DNA of 64,000 nucleotides. Origin: Brevibacillus ruminantium (lineage in GTDB: Bacteria; Bacillota; Bacilli; Brevibacillales; Brevibacillaceae). Positions 35,006 through 46,788 of this stretch are shown one piece after another (within the stretch, counting starts at the first letter, position 1; each line of letters opens with the position of its first letter). The position numbers and the translations under genes are program-made. The stretch lies in the NCBI RefSeq assembly GCF_023746555.1, contig NZ_CP098755.1, forward strand, positions 4,042,501-4,106,500, in the 5' to 3' direction. A model generated the notes under the pieces. The model searched no databases and was not told the origin of the DNA. It saw only the letters and a program-made list of their open reading frames with translations.

Positions 35006-36118
35006 TTATCGGCGGTCGATCGGCACAAAGTGCTGGTTGACCGGTCCTGTATAATCTGCGCGAGGGCGGATCAGACGGTTATTTTCGTACTGCTCCATGA
35101 TATGCGCAGTCCAGCCAGACATGCGGCTGATTGCAAAGATTGGCGTGAACAGATCGCTCTCCAGACCGAGTGCGATATACACGGATGCGGAGTAGAAGTC
35201 TACGTTTGGCTTGAGGCCTTTTTCGCCAGTTACCATGTCTTCCACCTTGGTGGACATTTCGTACAGCTCAGGACGTCCGATCTGTGCGGTCAACGCCTTG
35301 GACATTTGTTTCAGCCATTTTGCGCGCGGGTCGCCATCTTTGTAAACGCGGTGACCGAAGCCCATGATTTTGTCCTTGTTGTCCAGCTTTTGACGAATGT
35401 AGCCTTCCACTTTATCCAGTGAACCAATCTCAGTGAGCATCGCGGCTACAGCTTCGTTGGCACCGCCATGCAGAGGCCCCTTCAGTGTGCCGATCGCAGA
35501 CACGATACCGGAATAGATGTCAGTCAGAGTCGCTACTGTTACACGAGCCGCAAAGGTCGAAGCGTTAAACTCATGGTCAGCGTGCAGGATCAACGCAACG
35601 TCAAAAGCTTTGACTGCTGTTTCTGTCGGTTCTTCTCCTGTCAGCATGTAAAGGAAATTTTGAGCGATGCCAAAGGAAGGATTGGGAGCAACCGGTTCCA
35701 GACCTTTGCGCAGACGAGCAAACGCTGCGACCAAGGTAGGCGTTTGGGCCATCAGACGGATGGATTTCCGGTAGTTCGCCTCTGGATTCATTTCCTGTGC
35801 TTCTGCGTCGTAGAGCGCTAGCGAAGAGACAGCTGTGCGCAACGCCGCCATCGGGTGTACGCCTTTCGGATAGCTGCGAATGCTGTCGATAACCTCTTGC
35901 GGCACCGCAGCGTTTTCGCCCAGTTGCTTTTTCAAAGCGTCCAGCTGATCGCGCTTCGGTAGGGCTCCATGCCAGAGCAAGTACACAACCTCTTCAAAGG
36001 TAGCGTTTTCAGCAAGCTCATCGATGTTGATACCTCCGTAACAAAGTACCCCATCAACAATCGAACAGATCGAAGATTGAGCGGCAACTACGCCTTCAAG
36101 TCCACGAGTAGCTGTCAT
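35006..36118 (-). CDS. citZ: Citrate synthase
   Basis: CitZ condenses acetyl-CoA and oxaloacetate to citrate. The 370-residue protein has the small Gram-positive form: GLEGVVAAQSSICSIVDGVLCYGGINIDELA near the start, the active-site histidines in ILHADHEFNASTFAARV (near residue 180) and GPLHGGANEAV, and GFGHRVYKDGDPRAKWL with substrate-binding residues. It heads the citZ-icd-mdh order. About 90 bases upstream are three copies of AATGATT, two direct and one inverted, which may be a regulatory site. Confidence 0.96.
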   Translation of the reverse strand: MTATRGLEGVVAAQSSICSIVDGVLCYGGINIDELAENATFEEVVYLLWHGALPKRDQLDALKKQLGENAAVPQEVIDSIRSYPKGVHPMAALRTAVSSLALYDAEAQEMNPEANYRKSIRLMAQTPTLVAAFARLRKGLEPVAPNPSFGIAQNFLYMLTGEEPTETAVKAFDVALILHADHEFNASTFAARVTVATLTDIYSGIVSAIGTLKGPLHGGANEAVAAMLTEIGSLDKVEGYIRQKLDNKDKIMGFGHRVYKDGDPRAKWLKQMSKALTAQIGRPELYEMSTKVEDMVTGEKGLKPNVDFYSASVYIALGLESDLFTPIFAISRMSGWTAHIMEQYENNRLIRPRADYTGPVNQHFVPIDRR

Positions 36119-36194
36119 GTAACTCTCTCCTTTTCCTCTCTATGCTATATGTAATTGTCGTGGCGGTTCCTTTTTCGACCACCCTCCACATATG

Positions 36195-36225
36195 AATGAT
36201 TGAGAAAATGATTGGCATAATCATT
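36195..36225 (-). promoter_or_regulatory. Candidate operator upstream of citZ
   Basis: AATGATT occurs at 36195-36201 and 36207-36213 and inverted (AATCATT) at 36219-36225, giving a 7-5-7 inverted repeat plus a direct copy exactly 12 bases apart. In B. subtilis CcpC and CodY act on citZ; the sequence here is not a clear match to either. Confidence 0.4.
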
Positions 36226-36421
36226 CGCTTTTATCGTAAACGCATATAGTAGGGAGGAAATTCCAGCATGGACTGCTGCCTGTCAATAAAAAGGATCCAA
36301 CCATAATTCGACACAATTATAAAAGATTATTGCGATTTTGTGAATGATAAAAGTACAAGATGCAAAAATGCATGTCCCAAAGGGAAAACTTGCTAGCACC
36401 TATCAGCATACTGCATAATAG

Positions 36422-36577
36422 TTACAAAATGGTCTTTGACCATTTTGTAATGCAATTTTAATAAAAAACGTCGAGATGTTTTTTACAACTGCATGGTCTT
36501 TGACCGTTTTGTAATGGAATTTTAATGAAAAACGTCGAGACGTTTCGATCCCTCGATGAGAGGGGACGTTTTCCGGC
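36422..36577 (+). repeat. Tandem 53-base repeat and hairpins in the ytvI leader region
   Basis: Two copies of a 53-base sequence start at 36429 and 36493 (64-base period) and differ at only four positions. Copy 1 includes a perfect 13-base inverted repeat with a three-base loop (36422-36450). Copy 2 is followed by competing short stems: AACGT/ACGTT, CCCTC/GAGGG, and a longer AAAACGTC/GACGTTTT pairing to about 36577. The remaining part of 36119-36629 includes the citZ promoter side and no gene. Confidence 0.7.
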
Positions 36578-36629
36578 ATACCGAAATACATAATTCACTG
36601 TCCTGTCCAGGTCAGAAAGGAGAGTTCTG

Positions 36630-37751
36630 TTGAACCGGAGTAACTGGGTTGAACGTTTGTTCCAAATTATTCGGTTTCTATGGGTTTGTCTGCTCATTTA
36701 CCTCAGCTTTAAGATTGTCGTATTTGCGTCACCTTTACTTTACCCATTTATTATCTCCTTACTCATCGCACTGATTATTCACCGACCCGTGACCTTCCTG
36801 ACAAAAAAGGCCCGGATTCCCCGGTGGCTCTCTGTTACCCTTGCCCTTCTGCTCCTGATTGCCGTCTCCGGCGGAGTGGTCACGGTAATCATTACGGAGA
36901 CGGTTGTGGAAATCGGTGAATTGGCGAGAAAACTCCCTGTATTTTCCAGCGAGCTTGCCCAATATTTACAGCGAACGATCTCCCAGGATTTTTTGACGGG
37001 CTTCTACGAGCAGATCCAGTGGCTCTACACGCAGCTCGATCTTGAATCGAAGAAAAAGCTGGATAATACCATTGGACAAGGGATCACGTCCATTACACAA
37101 ACGGGGCAACAACTGATTGTTCAATTTTTAGACAGCTTGAAAAACTTCCTGGTTTCTCTGCCAAATCTTGCGACGGTATCGGTGATTTCCATCCTCGGCG
37201 CATTTTTTATCGCGAAAGACTTCTTTCTATGGGAAGCGCGTTTTCGCCGGGTTCTTCCGAGCGGCGTCAACTCGCGGATCGACCAGATATTCAAAGATTT
37301 GAAAAGCGCGCTGTTCGGCTTTGTCAAAGCGCAGCTCACCCTGATCTCGTTGACTGCAGCCATCGTCATCATCGGCCTTTTAATTCTGCGGGTGCAGTAT
37401 GCAGTCACCATCGGGCTTCTGACCGGGCTCGTCGATCTGCTGCCTTATCTGGGCACCGGAACTGTCTTTATCCCCTGGATCATCTATCTGTTTTTCAAAG
37501 GGAACTACAGTCTGGTTATCGGCTTGTCCATTCTGTACGGCGTCGTTCTGATCTTCCGGCAGATTATCGAGCCGAAGATCGTCGCAGAGAATGTTGGTCT
37601 GGACCCCCTTCTGACACTGGTCGCCCTGTTCGTCGGCTTGCAGCTTTTCGGATTTCTCGGCTTGATCATTGGTCCGGTTTCGCTGGTTTTGATCAACGCT
37701 CTGGTGAAAGCCAATGTGTTAACAGACATCTGGAGATACATCAAAGGCTAG
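36630..37751 (+). CDS. ytvI: Sporulation membrane protein YtvI (AI-2E transporter family)
   Basis: The 373-residue protein has about seven or eight membrane segments and the AI-2E/PerM architecture. A pair of N-terminal helices is followed by a soluble amphipathic region (about 90-160), then a compact membrane domain with GLLTGLVDLLPYLGTGTVFIPW and IIEPKIVAENVGLDPLLTLVALFVGLQLFG. YtvI of B. subtilis is annotated as a sporulation integral membrane protein; what it transports is unknown. The start is TTG, with AAAGGAG eight bases before it. The neighbours fxsA and citZ match the B. subtilis locus. It has an unusual repeat-bearing leader. Confidence 0.9.
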   Translation: MNRSNWVERLFQIIRFLWVCLLIYLSFKIVVFASPLLYPFIISLLIALIIHRPVTFLTKKARIPRWLSVTLALLLLIAVSGGVVTVIITETVVEIGELARKLPVFSSELAQYLQRTISQDFLTGFYEQIQWLYTQLDLESKKKLDNTIGQGITSITQTGQQLIVQFLDSLKNFLVSLPNLATVSVISILGAFFIAKDFFLWEARFRRVLPSGVNSRIDQIFKDLKSALFGFVKAQLTLISLTAAIVIIGLLILRVQYAVTIGLLTGLVDLLPYLGTGTVFIPWIIYLFFKGNYSLVIGLSILYGVVLIFRQIIEPKIVAENVGLDPLLTLVALFVGLQLFGFLGLIIGPVSLVLINALVKANVLTDIWRYIKG

Positions 37752-37785
37752 TTTAACGGATAGACTCAACTGTTCGTTCCACACA

Positions 37786-37813
37786 AAAAAGGAGGCGCTT
37801 CTGCCTCCTTTTT
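37786..37813 (+). terminator. Terminator of ytvI
   Basis: AAAAAGGAGGC (37786-37796) pairs perfectly with GCCTCCTTTTT (37803-37813) around a six-base loop. The right arm supplies the T-run on the plus strand and the left arm supplies it on the minus strand, so it may also stop fxsA transcripts. Confidence 0.93.
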
Positions 37814-37875
37814 GTATGAGCAAAACCAACTTATTTTTTTCGTCCCTGCGGCACCGGACACAGCTCCGCTTTTCA

Positions 37876-38274
37876 TCAGCGCCGGAAGAAAAAATGAACC
37901 CTTCCCGATGAAATCAAAGACCACAACCATTTTTTCACAAGATGGCGCACGATCATCCTGGTATACGGAATCAGGAAAATAATGCCCACTACATCGGAAA
38001 AAAAGCCGGGCATGAGCAGCATAATCCCGCCGGACAGAACCAGCGCTCCATCGATCAGCGTCTCCCCCGGCATCTGCCCTCTGGATAGCTGCAATTGCAG
38101 CATCCGCATCACCTGCAGCCCCTGCTGTTTGGCCAGCCAGGCGCCGACAAAACCCGTCAAAAGGACGAGCGCGATGGTATACCAGGGCCCGATTACTTTC
38201 CCAACCGCAATCAATCCCCACAGCTCGATGACGGGGATCACGATAAACAGAACAAGCAGGATGCGAAACAGCAT
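37876..38274 (-). CDS. FxsA family membrane protein
   Basis: The 132-residue protein is an FxsA homologue (YtwI in B. subtilis). It begins LFRILLVLFIVIPVIELWGLIAVGKVIGPWYTIALVLLTGFVGAWLAKQQG, which contains the family's E-L-W segment and the GA-LAKQQG motif, and has three to four membrane segments. FxsA in E. coli alters phage T7 exclusion, but the normal function is not known. It follows the thioesterase gene by a single base, so the two are cotranscribed. Confidence 0.88.
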   Translation of the reverse strand: MLFRILLVLFIVIPVIELWGLIAVGKVIGPWYTIALVLLTGFVGAWLAKQQGLQVMRMLQLQLSRGQMPGETLIDGALVLSGGIMLLMPGFFSDVVGIIFLIPYTRMIVRHLVKKWLWSLISSGRVHFFFRR

Positions 38275-38275
38275 G

Positions 38276-38713
38276 CTATCTCCCTCCTGAACACCGCTCT
38301 TGAAGCAGTGCGTATACCTCTGGTTCCGCGCGAGCCAGCCGGATCGGCTTCATTTCCTTGGTTGTAAAGGCGTGCTTCGACACTCCAGAGACGAGCAGTT
38401 GTTCATCCTCCATCCGATACAGCTCATAGGCAAACGTCAGACGAACGGCCGAGAGCTCTTCCAGCTTCGTCCGAATTTCCACCCAGTCGTCATACCGGGC
38501 GGGCTGCTTATACGAAATCTCAATGTCTGTGACGGGAAGCAGGATTCCCTTGTCCTCCAGACTGCGATAAGTCATGCCTGAATCACGAATAAATTCGGTG
38601 CGTCCTACTTCAAACCAGTTGAGGTAATTGGCATGGTACACTACCCCCATTTGGTCGGTTTCACTGTAGCGCACACGGATCTGATGAGCGTGGACATTCG
38701 GTTTCAAACGCAT
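38276..38713 (-). CDS. Acyl-CoA thioesterase (YbgC/4HBT hotdog family)
   Basis: The 145-residue protein has the 4-hydroxybenzoyl-CoA thioesterase signature RVRYSETDQMGVVYHANYLNWFEVGRTEFIRD, with the catalytic Asp in SETDQMG. The hotdog fold continues with DIEISYKQPARYDDWVEIRTKL. It probably hydrolyses short acyl-CoA esters; the substrate is not defined. The frame starts at an ATG with AGGAG-like sequence upstream. It lies directly before fxsA. Confidence 0.9.
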   Translation of the reverse strand: MRLKPNVHAHQIRVRYSETDQMGVVYHANYLNWFEVGRTEFIRDSGMTYRSLEDKGILLPVTDIEISYKQPARYDDWVEIRTKLEELSAVRLTFAYELYRMEDEQLLVSGVSKHAFTTKEMKPIRLARAEPEVYALLQERCSGGR

Positions 38714-38862
38714 CGCTCCTTTCTCATTCGTATTGTACCACAGACAAGGTTTCTTTCTCCGTTTTCGGTTCTCCTCTTTGCTGATTTTCCGCTTTTCAAA
38801 AATGAAAAATTTCTCGAATAACCAGCGCAGCGCATTTCGGGCACCTTGAAAAAGTTATACAC

Positions 38863-38896
38863 AAAAACACCGCAGCATGGTTTACGCTACGGTGTT
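38863..38896 (-). terminator. Terminator of the class II ribonucleotide reductase gene
   Basis: On the minus strand AACACCGTAGC (38886-38896) pairs with GCTGCGGTGTT (38866-38876, one G-T pair) and is followed by TTT. It lies 17 bases past the stop codon. Confidence 0.85.
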
Positions 38897-38912
38897 TGGG
38901 CATTCGTTTCTT

Positions 38913-41168
38913 TTAGCGAATTGGGCAAGCCCCTGTTTCGCATGAGTCTGCTGTCGACAGATCAGAATCCGAGCCACTCTCAAATTGCTGCAAAATGGAT
39001 GGGTCAAATGGCTTCATGCTCGCCTTTAGCTGCTCGTATTCCTCTTTTGTGCAAGCCTCGTATGGAGCCAACTGATAGGTTCCTCCATCCAACTGCAGGA
39101 AGGATACACCCACGAAGTCATCCCAGTTCTGGTAAACGATCTCTTCTACCTCATCCCACTCACCCGGACGCACCGTGATGGTATTTGACGAGTTGTGCTC
39201 CGTGTACTCCTTTTGGAAACGGAAATACGTATCGAACTGCCGTTTAACATCGACCTCGTTTTTCGTCTCTTTGGCACCCGAAGCGACCGGGAAGTCAATC
39301 ACAAGGGTACGGGCATTGGCCATGCGCTCTTCATGTGTCTCACCCGGCGTTCCTACCTCCGGATTTACTGTCCAGCCCAGTGTTTGAACGGCTTTTGCCA
39401 ACGGGTCTTCGGCGTTGATCCGAATCCGGCGAATGTAGTAAGGCGAGTGGGACCAATGCAGTCCGCTCGATACGCCGCCTGCCACCTGGGACAGGGTTCC
39501 CTCCGGTTTGACAGTCGTGACCAGCAGCGGTGAATTGACGCGCAGGTCATACGCATAACGGTCAGCCTCTTCACGCGCTGCGTCGCCCAACAGACGAAGC
39601 AGCTCTACTTCCTGAAGTTCGGTATATCCCAGTGAGGCAATCGCATCCTTGACGCCGGTAAGGGAAGTGCCGAGCAGTCTGTCGCGCTGCTGGACAACGT
39701 CCCAGTGCGGCAGCTCCAGCGTAACCAGCGTCATCCGCAGTCCGGCGCGGGCTGATTTGCGCTGCGCATCCAAAAGACCGTCCACATCGAGATATTTGGA
39801 GCCATCCGGGCTCTCTTTGACGAATTGGACCAGGTTGACCGTAGTCAGATTGCACACCCCGTAGGAGTCCAGCAAAATCTCTGCGCAAGGGTTCAGACCT
39901 TCTGCATTTGGACGGCGGCGGTTCGCCTCCTCCAGATTGACAAAGCCAGGTTCCCCTTCCAGCTGCATCATCGTGAATACCAGGTGCAGGAAGTCGCGGC
40001 TTGGCTGTTGATTAAAGGCAATCGAGTTGTTGGACATGCGGCGATGATCCAGTCCAAAACGACCGTCGCCTACCTTTTGGATTTGCTCAAACCAGTTTGG
40101 CTTTTTCTCGCCCAGCAATTCGCCTACTTTGCGGTGGTGGGTCAGCTGCTCGTCCGTCCAAAAGCCGTTGATGCCGTATTTGGCAAACAGGCACTCGTAA
40201 TCGTCATGGTCGAACAGGAAAATTTCAGCGGTCCGGCGAACCCCGCCGACTACGACGTTGGCCCCGATCAGATTGCCCATGTCCAGGATGTGGATCGGAC
40301 GAACCTTGCCGTAGCCCTTTTCATCGATTTCAATCGGCTCCAGGTTGGCATCGATCTGGTTTTTCAGCACTTTGTCGATGCCCTCGAACATTTCGCGAAG
40401 CGGCTCATGTCCACTTGCGGTGCCGCCAAAACGCTTCAGGCGCTCTCCTTTGGGACGGACACTGTTGTAGGAGATTTTCACCGTATGGATATTCTCGTAC
40501 GCCGGGTCAGTTAAAATGGTCAGGTAATGACGGAGGGATTCCACCCAGCCTTCCTTGCTGTCGCCCACGTAAATCTTGGCGTATCCATTTTCCAGCACCT
40601 TCAGCTCTGATCGCTCCAGGCGCTGATGAACCGGCAACGGCTTATATTCGGATGATAGCAGGCTCACGTTGGTGCGAATCGGCTTCAACGCTTTTGCCAT
40701 CTGTTTTGTACACTTGAACCCTACGCCCGTGCCAACCAGCAGCAGGTAGAAAAGGTCGCAGAGATCTTCCCAGGACTTGATGTTCAAAAACGAGCAGTTG
40801 AAATTGGCCAGCGGGTACAGATCAGCAACGCCGTTTTCTGCTCCGCCCACCCATAGCGTGCGTCCGGACAGGAATTGTTTCAAGTTGAACATGTTGTCAA
40901 ACAGACCTTCCGCCTCTTCGCAGAGCTCCTGCAAATTCGGAACAAGACCGATCTTTTGGATATGCTGATACGCCAGCTTCATGTTGTAATCTACGGAACG
41001 ACGGCAGGTTTCTTTCCATGTTTCACGTCTGCCAAGCTCCGGAATAAAGCGGGAATAGGTGCGATAATATACAAATTGTCCCAATGGATTCATATGTACC
41101 GGGAAATCCGGATATTGATCAAGGAATTCATCCCGAATAAACCGGGTCCTTGTTTCTGTTGCCAACAT
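38913..41168 (-). CDS. nrdJ: Adenosylcobalamin-dependent ribonucleoside reductase (class II)
   Basis: The 751-residue enzyme makes deoxyribonucleotides using a B12 radical, without oxygen. It resembles the monomeric Lactobacillus-type triphosphate reductase. Visible are [20 protein letters not shown] with an active-site Cys, the [20 protein letters not shown] insert, the finger-loop [22 protein letters not shown] with Cys and Glu, [19 protein letters not shown], and a C-terminal cysteine pair CETGACPIR that would be reduced by thioredoxin. I take the ATG at 41168, seven bases after GGAGG. Paired NrdR boxes lie upstream. No cobalamin riboswitch is evident. Confidence 0.93.
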   Translation of the reverse strand: MLATETRTRFIRDEFLDQYPDFPVHMNPLGQFVYYRTYSRFIPELGRRETWKETCRRSVDYNMKLAYQHIQKIGLVPNLQELCEEAEGLFDNMFNLKQFLSGRTLWVGGAENGVADLYPLANFNCSFLNIKSWEDLCDLFYLLLVGTGVGFKCTKQMAKALKPIRTNVSLLSSEYKPLPVHQRLERSELKVLENGYAKIYVGDSKEGWVESLRHYLTILTDPAYENIHTVKISYNSVRPKGERLKRFGGTASGHEPLREMFEGIDKVLKNQIDANLEPIEIDEKGYGKVRPIHILDMGNLIGANVVVGGVRRTAEIFLFDHDDYECLFAKYGINGFWTDEQLTHHRKVGELLGEKKPNWFEQIQKVGDGRFGLDHRRMSNNSIAFNQQPSRDFLHLVFTMMQLEGEPGFVNLEEANRRRPNAEGLNPCAEILLDSYGVCNLTTVNLVQFVKESPDGSKYLDVDGLLDAQRKSARAGLRMTLVTLELPHWDVVQQRDRLLGTSLTGVKDAIASLGYTELQEVELLRLLGDAAREEADRYAYDLRVNSPLLVTTVKPEGTLSQVAGGVSSGLHWSHSPYYIRRIRINAEDPLAKAVQTLGWTVNPEVGTPGETHEERMANARTLVIDFPVASGAKETKNEVDVKRQFDTYFRFQKEYTEHNSSNTITVRPGEWDEVEEIVYQNWDDFVGVSFLQLDGGTYQLAPYEACTKEEYEQLKASMKPFDPSILQQFESGSDSDLSTADSCETGACPIR

Positions 41169-41287
41169 GTCGGTTCCTCCTTCAAAATAGCCAAACTGCA
41201 TCGAATGGTAACAAACTAAACGTACCGTTCAGCGGTGCAACTCTCTCTTTCTAGTTAACTCCTTTTCCTCAAAAAACTCAATATGAT

Positions 41288-41335
41288 TTTCTACATCTTG
41301 TGAGAAAGATTTTTCGACAACACAATATATAGTGT
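41288..41335 (-). promoter_or_regulatory. Paired NrdR boxes upstream of nrdJ
   Basis: ACACAATATATAGTGT (41320-41335) is a consensus NrdR box. A weaker box (10 of 16 positions, 41288-41303) follows with a centre-to-centre distance of 32 bases, the usual helical spacing of NrdR pairs. They lie about 120-165 bases before the nrdJ start codon. Confidence 0.85.
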
Positions 41336-41435
41336 TTTCGCAAAAAAAAGACTTGACAAGCTATTCTTCAAAAAATCGAAAGAGAGTAGCAGAAAATCCA
41401 ATTCTACCAGATTCTCTTTTGGTTGGTCACCCCTC

Positions 41436-41550
41436 AAACCTTAGGATTTTCTACCTAAAAACAAAGAAGGGTGACACATTCTCTTCACCCTTCTTTCCAC
41501 AAATCTAGACATATATTCCTATGGACAACTGAACCAGAGGATTCTCTACC
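41436..41550 (-). repeat. Imperfect direct repeats upstream of nrdJ
   Basis: A ~20-base sequence, AACC-(2)-AGGATT-T/C-TCTACCTA in plus reading, occurs at about 41436-41457 and 41532-41552, 96 bases apart; a partial inverted relative (AGAAAATCC...TTCTACC) occurs at 41390-41408. They fill the gap between the pyk terminator and the nrdJ promoter. The gap 41169-41663 contains these repeats, the NrdR boxes and two hairpins, but no gene. Confidence 0.5.
41463..41496 (-). terminator. Strong hairpin upstream of nrdJ, possible terminator
   Basis: AAAGAAGGGTGA (41463-41474) pairs perfectly with TCACCCTTCTTT (41485-41496). On the minus strand it is followed by GTTTTTAG. It could be a second pyk terminator or an attenuator if transcription toward nrdJ starts further upstream. 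Confidence 0.65.
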
Positions 41551-41584
41551 TATACGCTGGTCGTTGAACTCTGTCTGAAGGCAC

Positions 41585-41617
41585 AAGAAAGAGAGGGGGC
41601 CTGTTTTTGACCCTCTC
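41585..41617 (-). terminator. Terminator of the pfkA-pyk operon
   Basis: GAGAGGG (41591-41597) pairs with CCCTCTC (41611-41617); on the minus strand TTTCTT follows. It lies about 47 bases beyond the pyk stop codon. Confidence 0.75.
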
Positions 41618-41663
41618 CCTTTTCCTGGTATTTCCTCAGATAGGCAAAAGCTGAATCCGTCAG

Positions 41664-43418
41664 CTACAGCACCCGTGCATGCCCTGTGTAGATATGGCCG
41701 CGTTCGGGATCTACCGTGATGATCTGGCCATCTTTTATCAGGTCCGTCACTTTAGGCACTCCGACAATCACAGGAACATTGAGGTTCAATCCCACGATGG
41801 AGGCATGAGACGTAAGTCCCCCCTCCTCCGTGATCACAGCTCCTGCTTTTTCAAAGGCAGTGATCATCTCCGAATCGGTGCCCAGCATGACCAGGATGCT
41901 TCCCTCTTCTGTCTTGGCCAACGCTTCTGCGGCAGAGCGGGCCACGACGGCCTTCCCCGTTACCACTTTGCGGCCAATTCCTTGCCCTTTGGCCACAATA
42001 TCGCCAATTACATGGACTTTGATCAGGTTGGTCGTCCCTACTTCTCGAACCGGTACGCCTGCCGTAATCACGACGAGATCGCCATGACGCACGAAGCCTG
42101 CCTGCAGCGACTGCTGTACGGAGAGCTCCAGCATTTCATCAGTAGTATTGGCGACAGGCCCCAGTACAGGGTAAACCCCGTTGACCAAGGCAAGGCGGCG
42201 CATGACATCTTCATTGGGCGTCACAGCCACGATTGGCGCTTTGGGACGATACTTGGACACCATGCGCGCCGTATGACCGCTTTCGGTTGCCGTAATCACG
42301 GCCGCCGCATTCAGATCAAGCGCAGCGTTGGCCACTGCCTGGCTGATCGCATCAGTGATTGTCACCTGTCTTTGGATCGCATGACTGTAGAGAATTTCAC
42401 GGTAGTTCAGCTCTTGTTCCGCTCTGAGCGCGATTCGGTTCATGGTCTCTACCGACTCGACTGGATATTTGCCCGCAGCCGTTTCTCCAGATAGCATGAT
42501 CGCATCGGTGCCGTCAAAAATCGCATTCGCGACGTCGCTTGCCTCTGCACGCGTCGGACGCGGGTTGCGCTGCATCGAATCAAGCATCTGGGTCGCCGTA
42601 ATAACCGGTTTGCCCAGATCATTGCATTTTTTGATCAGTTTTTTCTGCACCAACGGCACTTCTTCCGCCGGGATTTCTACACCCAAATCGCCGCGGGCCA
42701 CCATCGTTCCGTCAGCGACAGCCAAAATCTCATCGACGTTGTCAACGCCTTCCTGATTTTCAATCTTGGCGATAATATCGATCTTGACCTTGTGACGCTC
42801 CAGAATTTCACGGATCTCCAGGATGTCGGATGCTTTGCGGACAAAGGAAGCCGCAATAAAATCAACACCCTGCTCGATACCGAACTCAATATCTTGTGCA
42901 TCTTTCTCGGTAATTCCCGGCAGATTGATTTTAACGCCTGGCACGTTTACCCCTTTTTTGCTCTTCAGAACACCGCCGTTTTTAATATCGCAGAGAATGT
43001 CATTTCCCTTCACTTCGACTACCGTCAAGCCAATCAAGCCATCATCGATCAGAATCGTGTCTCCCGATTTGACGTCGTTTGGCAAATCCGCGTAGGTAAT
43101 GGAGACGCGTTCAGCCGTACCGGCGATCTCTTCCGTCGTCAGCGTAATTTGCTCTCCTTCTACCAGTTCTACCGCATCCACCGCAAGAGAACCGGTACGG
43201 ATTTCCGGGCCTTTGGTATCCAAAAGAATGGCGACCTGTTTTCCGGTGATCTCGCAAGCCTCGCGGATGTTGACGATCCGGGCGGCGTGTTCTTCGTGGG
43301 AGCCGTGTGAAAAGTTGAGGCGGGCCACGTTCATTCCTGCTTGAATCAGTTTGACCAGAGTTTCTACGGATTCACTGGCGGGTCCAATAGTACATACGAT
43401 TTTCGCTTTGCGCAACAA
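41664..43418 (-). CDS. pyk: Pyruvate kinase
   Basis: Pyk makes pyruvate and ATP from phosphoenolpyruvate. At 584 residues it is the long Bacillus-type enzyme: a normal catalytic core ([20 protein letters not shown], the [19 protein letters not shown] catalytic Lys region, [32 protein letters not shown]) plus an extra C-terminal PEP-utiliser-like domain. That domain has [13 protein letters not shown] and [23 protein letters not shown], containing the TSHA motif. The gene follows pfkA by 33 bases, so the two form a glycolytic operon. Confidence 0.97.
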   Translation of the reverse strand: MLRKAKIVCTIGPASESVETLVKLIQAGMNVARLNFSHGSHEEHAARIVNIREACEITGKQVAILLDTKGPEIRTGSLAVDAVELVEGEQITLTTEEIAGTAERVSITYADLPNDVKSGDTILIDDGLIGLTVVEVKGNDILCDIKNGGVLKSKKGVNVPGVKINLPGITEKDAQDIEFGIEQGVDFIAASFVRKASDILEIREILERHKVKIDIIAKIENQEGVDNVDEILAVADGTMVARGDLGVEIPAEEVPLVQKKLIKKCNDLGKPVITATQMLDSMQRNPRPTRAEASDVANAIFDGTDAIMLSGETAAGKYPVESVETMNRIALRAEQELNYREILYSHAIQRQVTITDAISQAVANAALDLNAAAVITATESGHTARMVSKYRPKAPIVAVTPNEDVMRRLALVNGVYPVLGPVANTTDEMLELSVQQSLQAGFVRHGDLVVITAGVPVREVGTTNLIKVHVIGDIVAKGQGIGRKVVTGKAVVARSAAEALAKTEEGSILVMLGTDSEMITAFEKAGAVITEEGGLTSHASIVGLNLNVPVIVGVPKVTDLIKDGQIITVDPERGHIYTGHARVL

Positions 43419-43451
43419 AAGAAGTCCCTCCTAGTCAATGTACTTCCGCTC

Positions 43452-45588
<2,137 letters not shown>

Positions 45589-45591
45589 AAT

Positions 45592-46500
45592 CTATACTCC
45601 CTCCCCAGTCGTGTGCATCTCAACCAGCTTCATGAGTGTGGAGCGCATGTCCCTCCGATGCACAACCATGTCGAGTTGGCCGTGGTTCAGCAGGAATTCG
45701 GCTGTCTGAAAATCCTTTGGCAGCTCCTGCCGAATGGTTTGCTCAATCACACGTCTGCCGGCAAAGCCGATCATCGCACCCGGCTCGGCAATATTGTAAT
45801 CGCCAAGGGAAGCAAAGCTGGCAGTAACACCGCCATAGGTCGGGTTGGTCAATACGGAAATATACAGAAGCCCTTCTCGATCAAGCTTCGCCAGGGCCGC
45901 GCTTGTTTTCGCCATCTGCATCAGGCTGAGCGTGCCTTCCTGCATCCGCGCCCCGCCGGAAGCGGAGAACAGAATAAACGGAAGTCTCCGTTCAATCGCC
46001 CGCTCGATCGCGCGGGTAATTTTTTCGCCGACGACCGAACCCATGCTGGCCATGCGAAAGCGGGAATCCATCACGCCAAGGACAATCCGCTTGCCTCCCA
46101 GAAGCCCTTCACCGGTGATGATTGCTTCTTTGAGATTGGTCGCTTCCATATCTTTCTCCAGCTTTTCCATATAGCCCGGAAAGCCGAGGGGATTTGTCGT
46201 TACGATGTCCGTATCAAATTCCTCAACCAGTCCACCGTCGTCCAACAGGGCCGAAATACGCTCAGGAGCTGACATTGAAAAATGAAACTGGCATCCCTTG
46301 CAGACGAGCAGATTCTTCTCCAGGTCCTTGGAGTAGTGAATTGTTCCGCAGTGGGGGCACTTGTTCATCAGTCCCTCTGGTACTTCTTTACCTTTTGTCA
46401 CAACCTCGCTCGCGCTGCTCGCAGCAGAAGTGCTTCGCGAAATCGTTTCCGAGGGGACTGTAGCAAATTTGCGTTTTTTTCCAAATAGATCCTTAAGCAC
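45592..46500 (-). CDS. accD: Acetyl-CoA carboxylase carboxyltransferase subunit beta
   Basis: The 302-residue partner of AccA carries the N-terminal zinc finger [26 protein letters not shown] (C-x2-C-x15-C-x2-C, about residues 48-70) and the carboxyltransferase core with [67 protein letters not shown] and [18 protein letters not shown]. The first ~45 residues are basic and low complexity. It is followed at once by accA and preceded by a small conserved-looking protein 22 bases upstream. Confidence 0.97.
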   Translation of the reverse strand: MLKDLFGKKRKFATVPSETISRSTSAASSASEVVTKGKEVPEGLMNKCPHCGTIHYSKDLEKNLLVCKGCQFHFSMSAPERISALLDDGGLVEEFDTDIVTTNPLGFPGYMEKLEKDMEATNLKEAIITGEGLLGGKRIVLGVMDSRFRMASMGSVVGEKITRAIERAIERRLPFILFSASGGARMQEGTLSLMQMAKTSAALAKLDREGLLYISVLTNPTYGGVTASFASLGDYNIAEPGAMIGFAGRRVIEQTIRQELPKDFQTAEFLLNHGQLDMVVHRRDMRSTLMKLVEMHTTGEGV

Positions 46501-46521
46501 AGTTACACCTCACTCTTCTCT

Positions 46522-46704
46522 TCAGTGAAGGATCGTGCCGAGTACTTCCTGGACTTCGAGTACTTCGCTCTCGGGGACGAGAATCTCGTACTGCTTGGAG
46601 ACCTTCGCCTCGCGAACCTTTACCAGGAATCCTTCATCTGTCAATCGTTGCTGTATCCGTTCCGCGATTTTTTCGCTGGGAGCGATATAGATGACCGTCC
46701 ACAT
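46522..46704 (-). CDS. Small protein resembling DUF2007 signal-transducer fold (60 residues)
   Basis: This 60-residue protein reads as an alternating beta-alpha-beta unit: MWTVIYIAPSEKIAERIQQRLTDEG, then FLVKVREAKV, and YEILVPESEVLEVQEVLG at the end. The pattern (two strands around a helix, ending in I/LV-x-E...A/VxxVL) fits the DUF2007 type of small proteins, whose role is unknown. GGAGG lies before the ATG. It sits 22 bases upstream of accD in the same direction, so it is probably the first gene of the acc operon. Family assignment is by pattern only. Confidence 0.7.
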   Translation of the reverse strand: MWTVIYIAPSEKIAERIQQRLTDEGFLVKVREAKVSKQYEILVPESEVLEVQEVLGTILH

Positions 46705-46788
46705 GGTGGCTTCCTCCTTGATCGTCCAATACAGGTCTGCATCATCATATCACAGCCTCAGCAACTGCCGCAAATAGGGCCGGAGATG

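Noticed and set aside
41169-41663. Cobalamin riboswitch before the B12-dependent reductase
   Set aside because: No B12-box sequence or matching pseudoknot pattern found by eye; NrdR boxes explain the regulation better.
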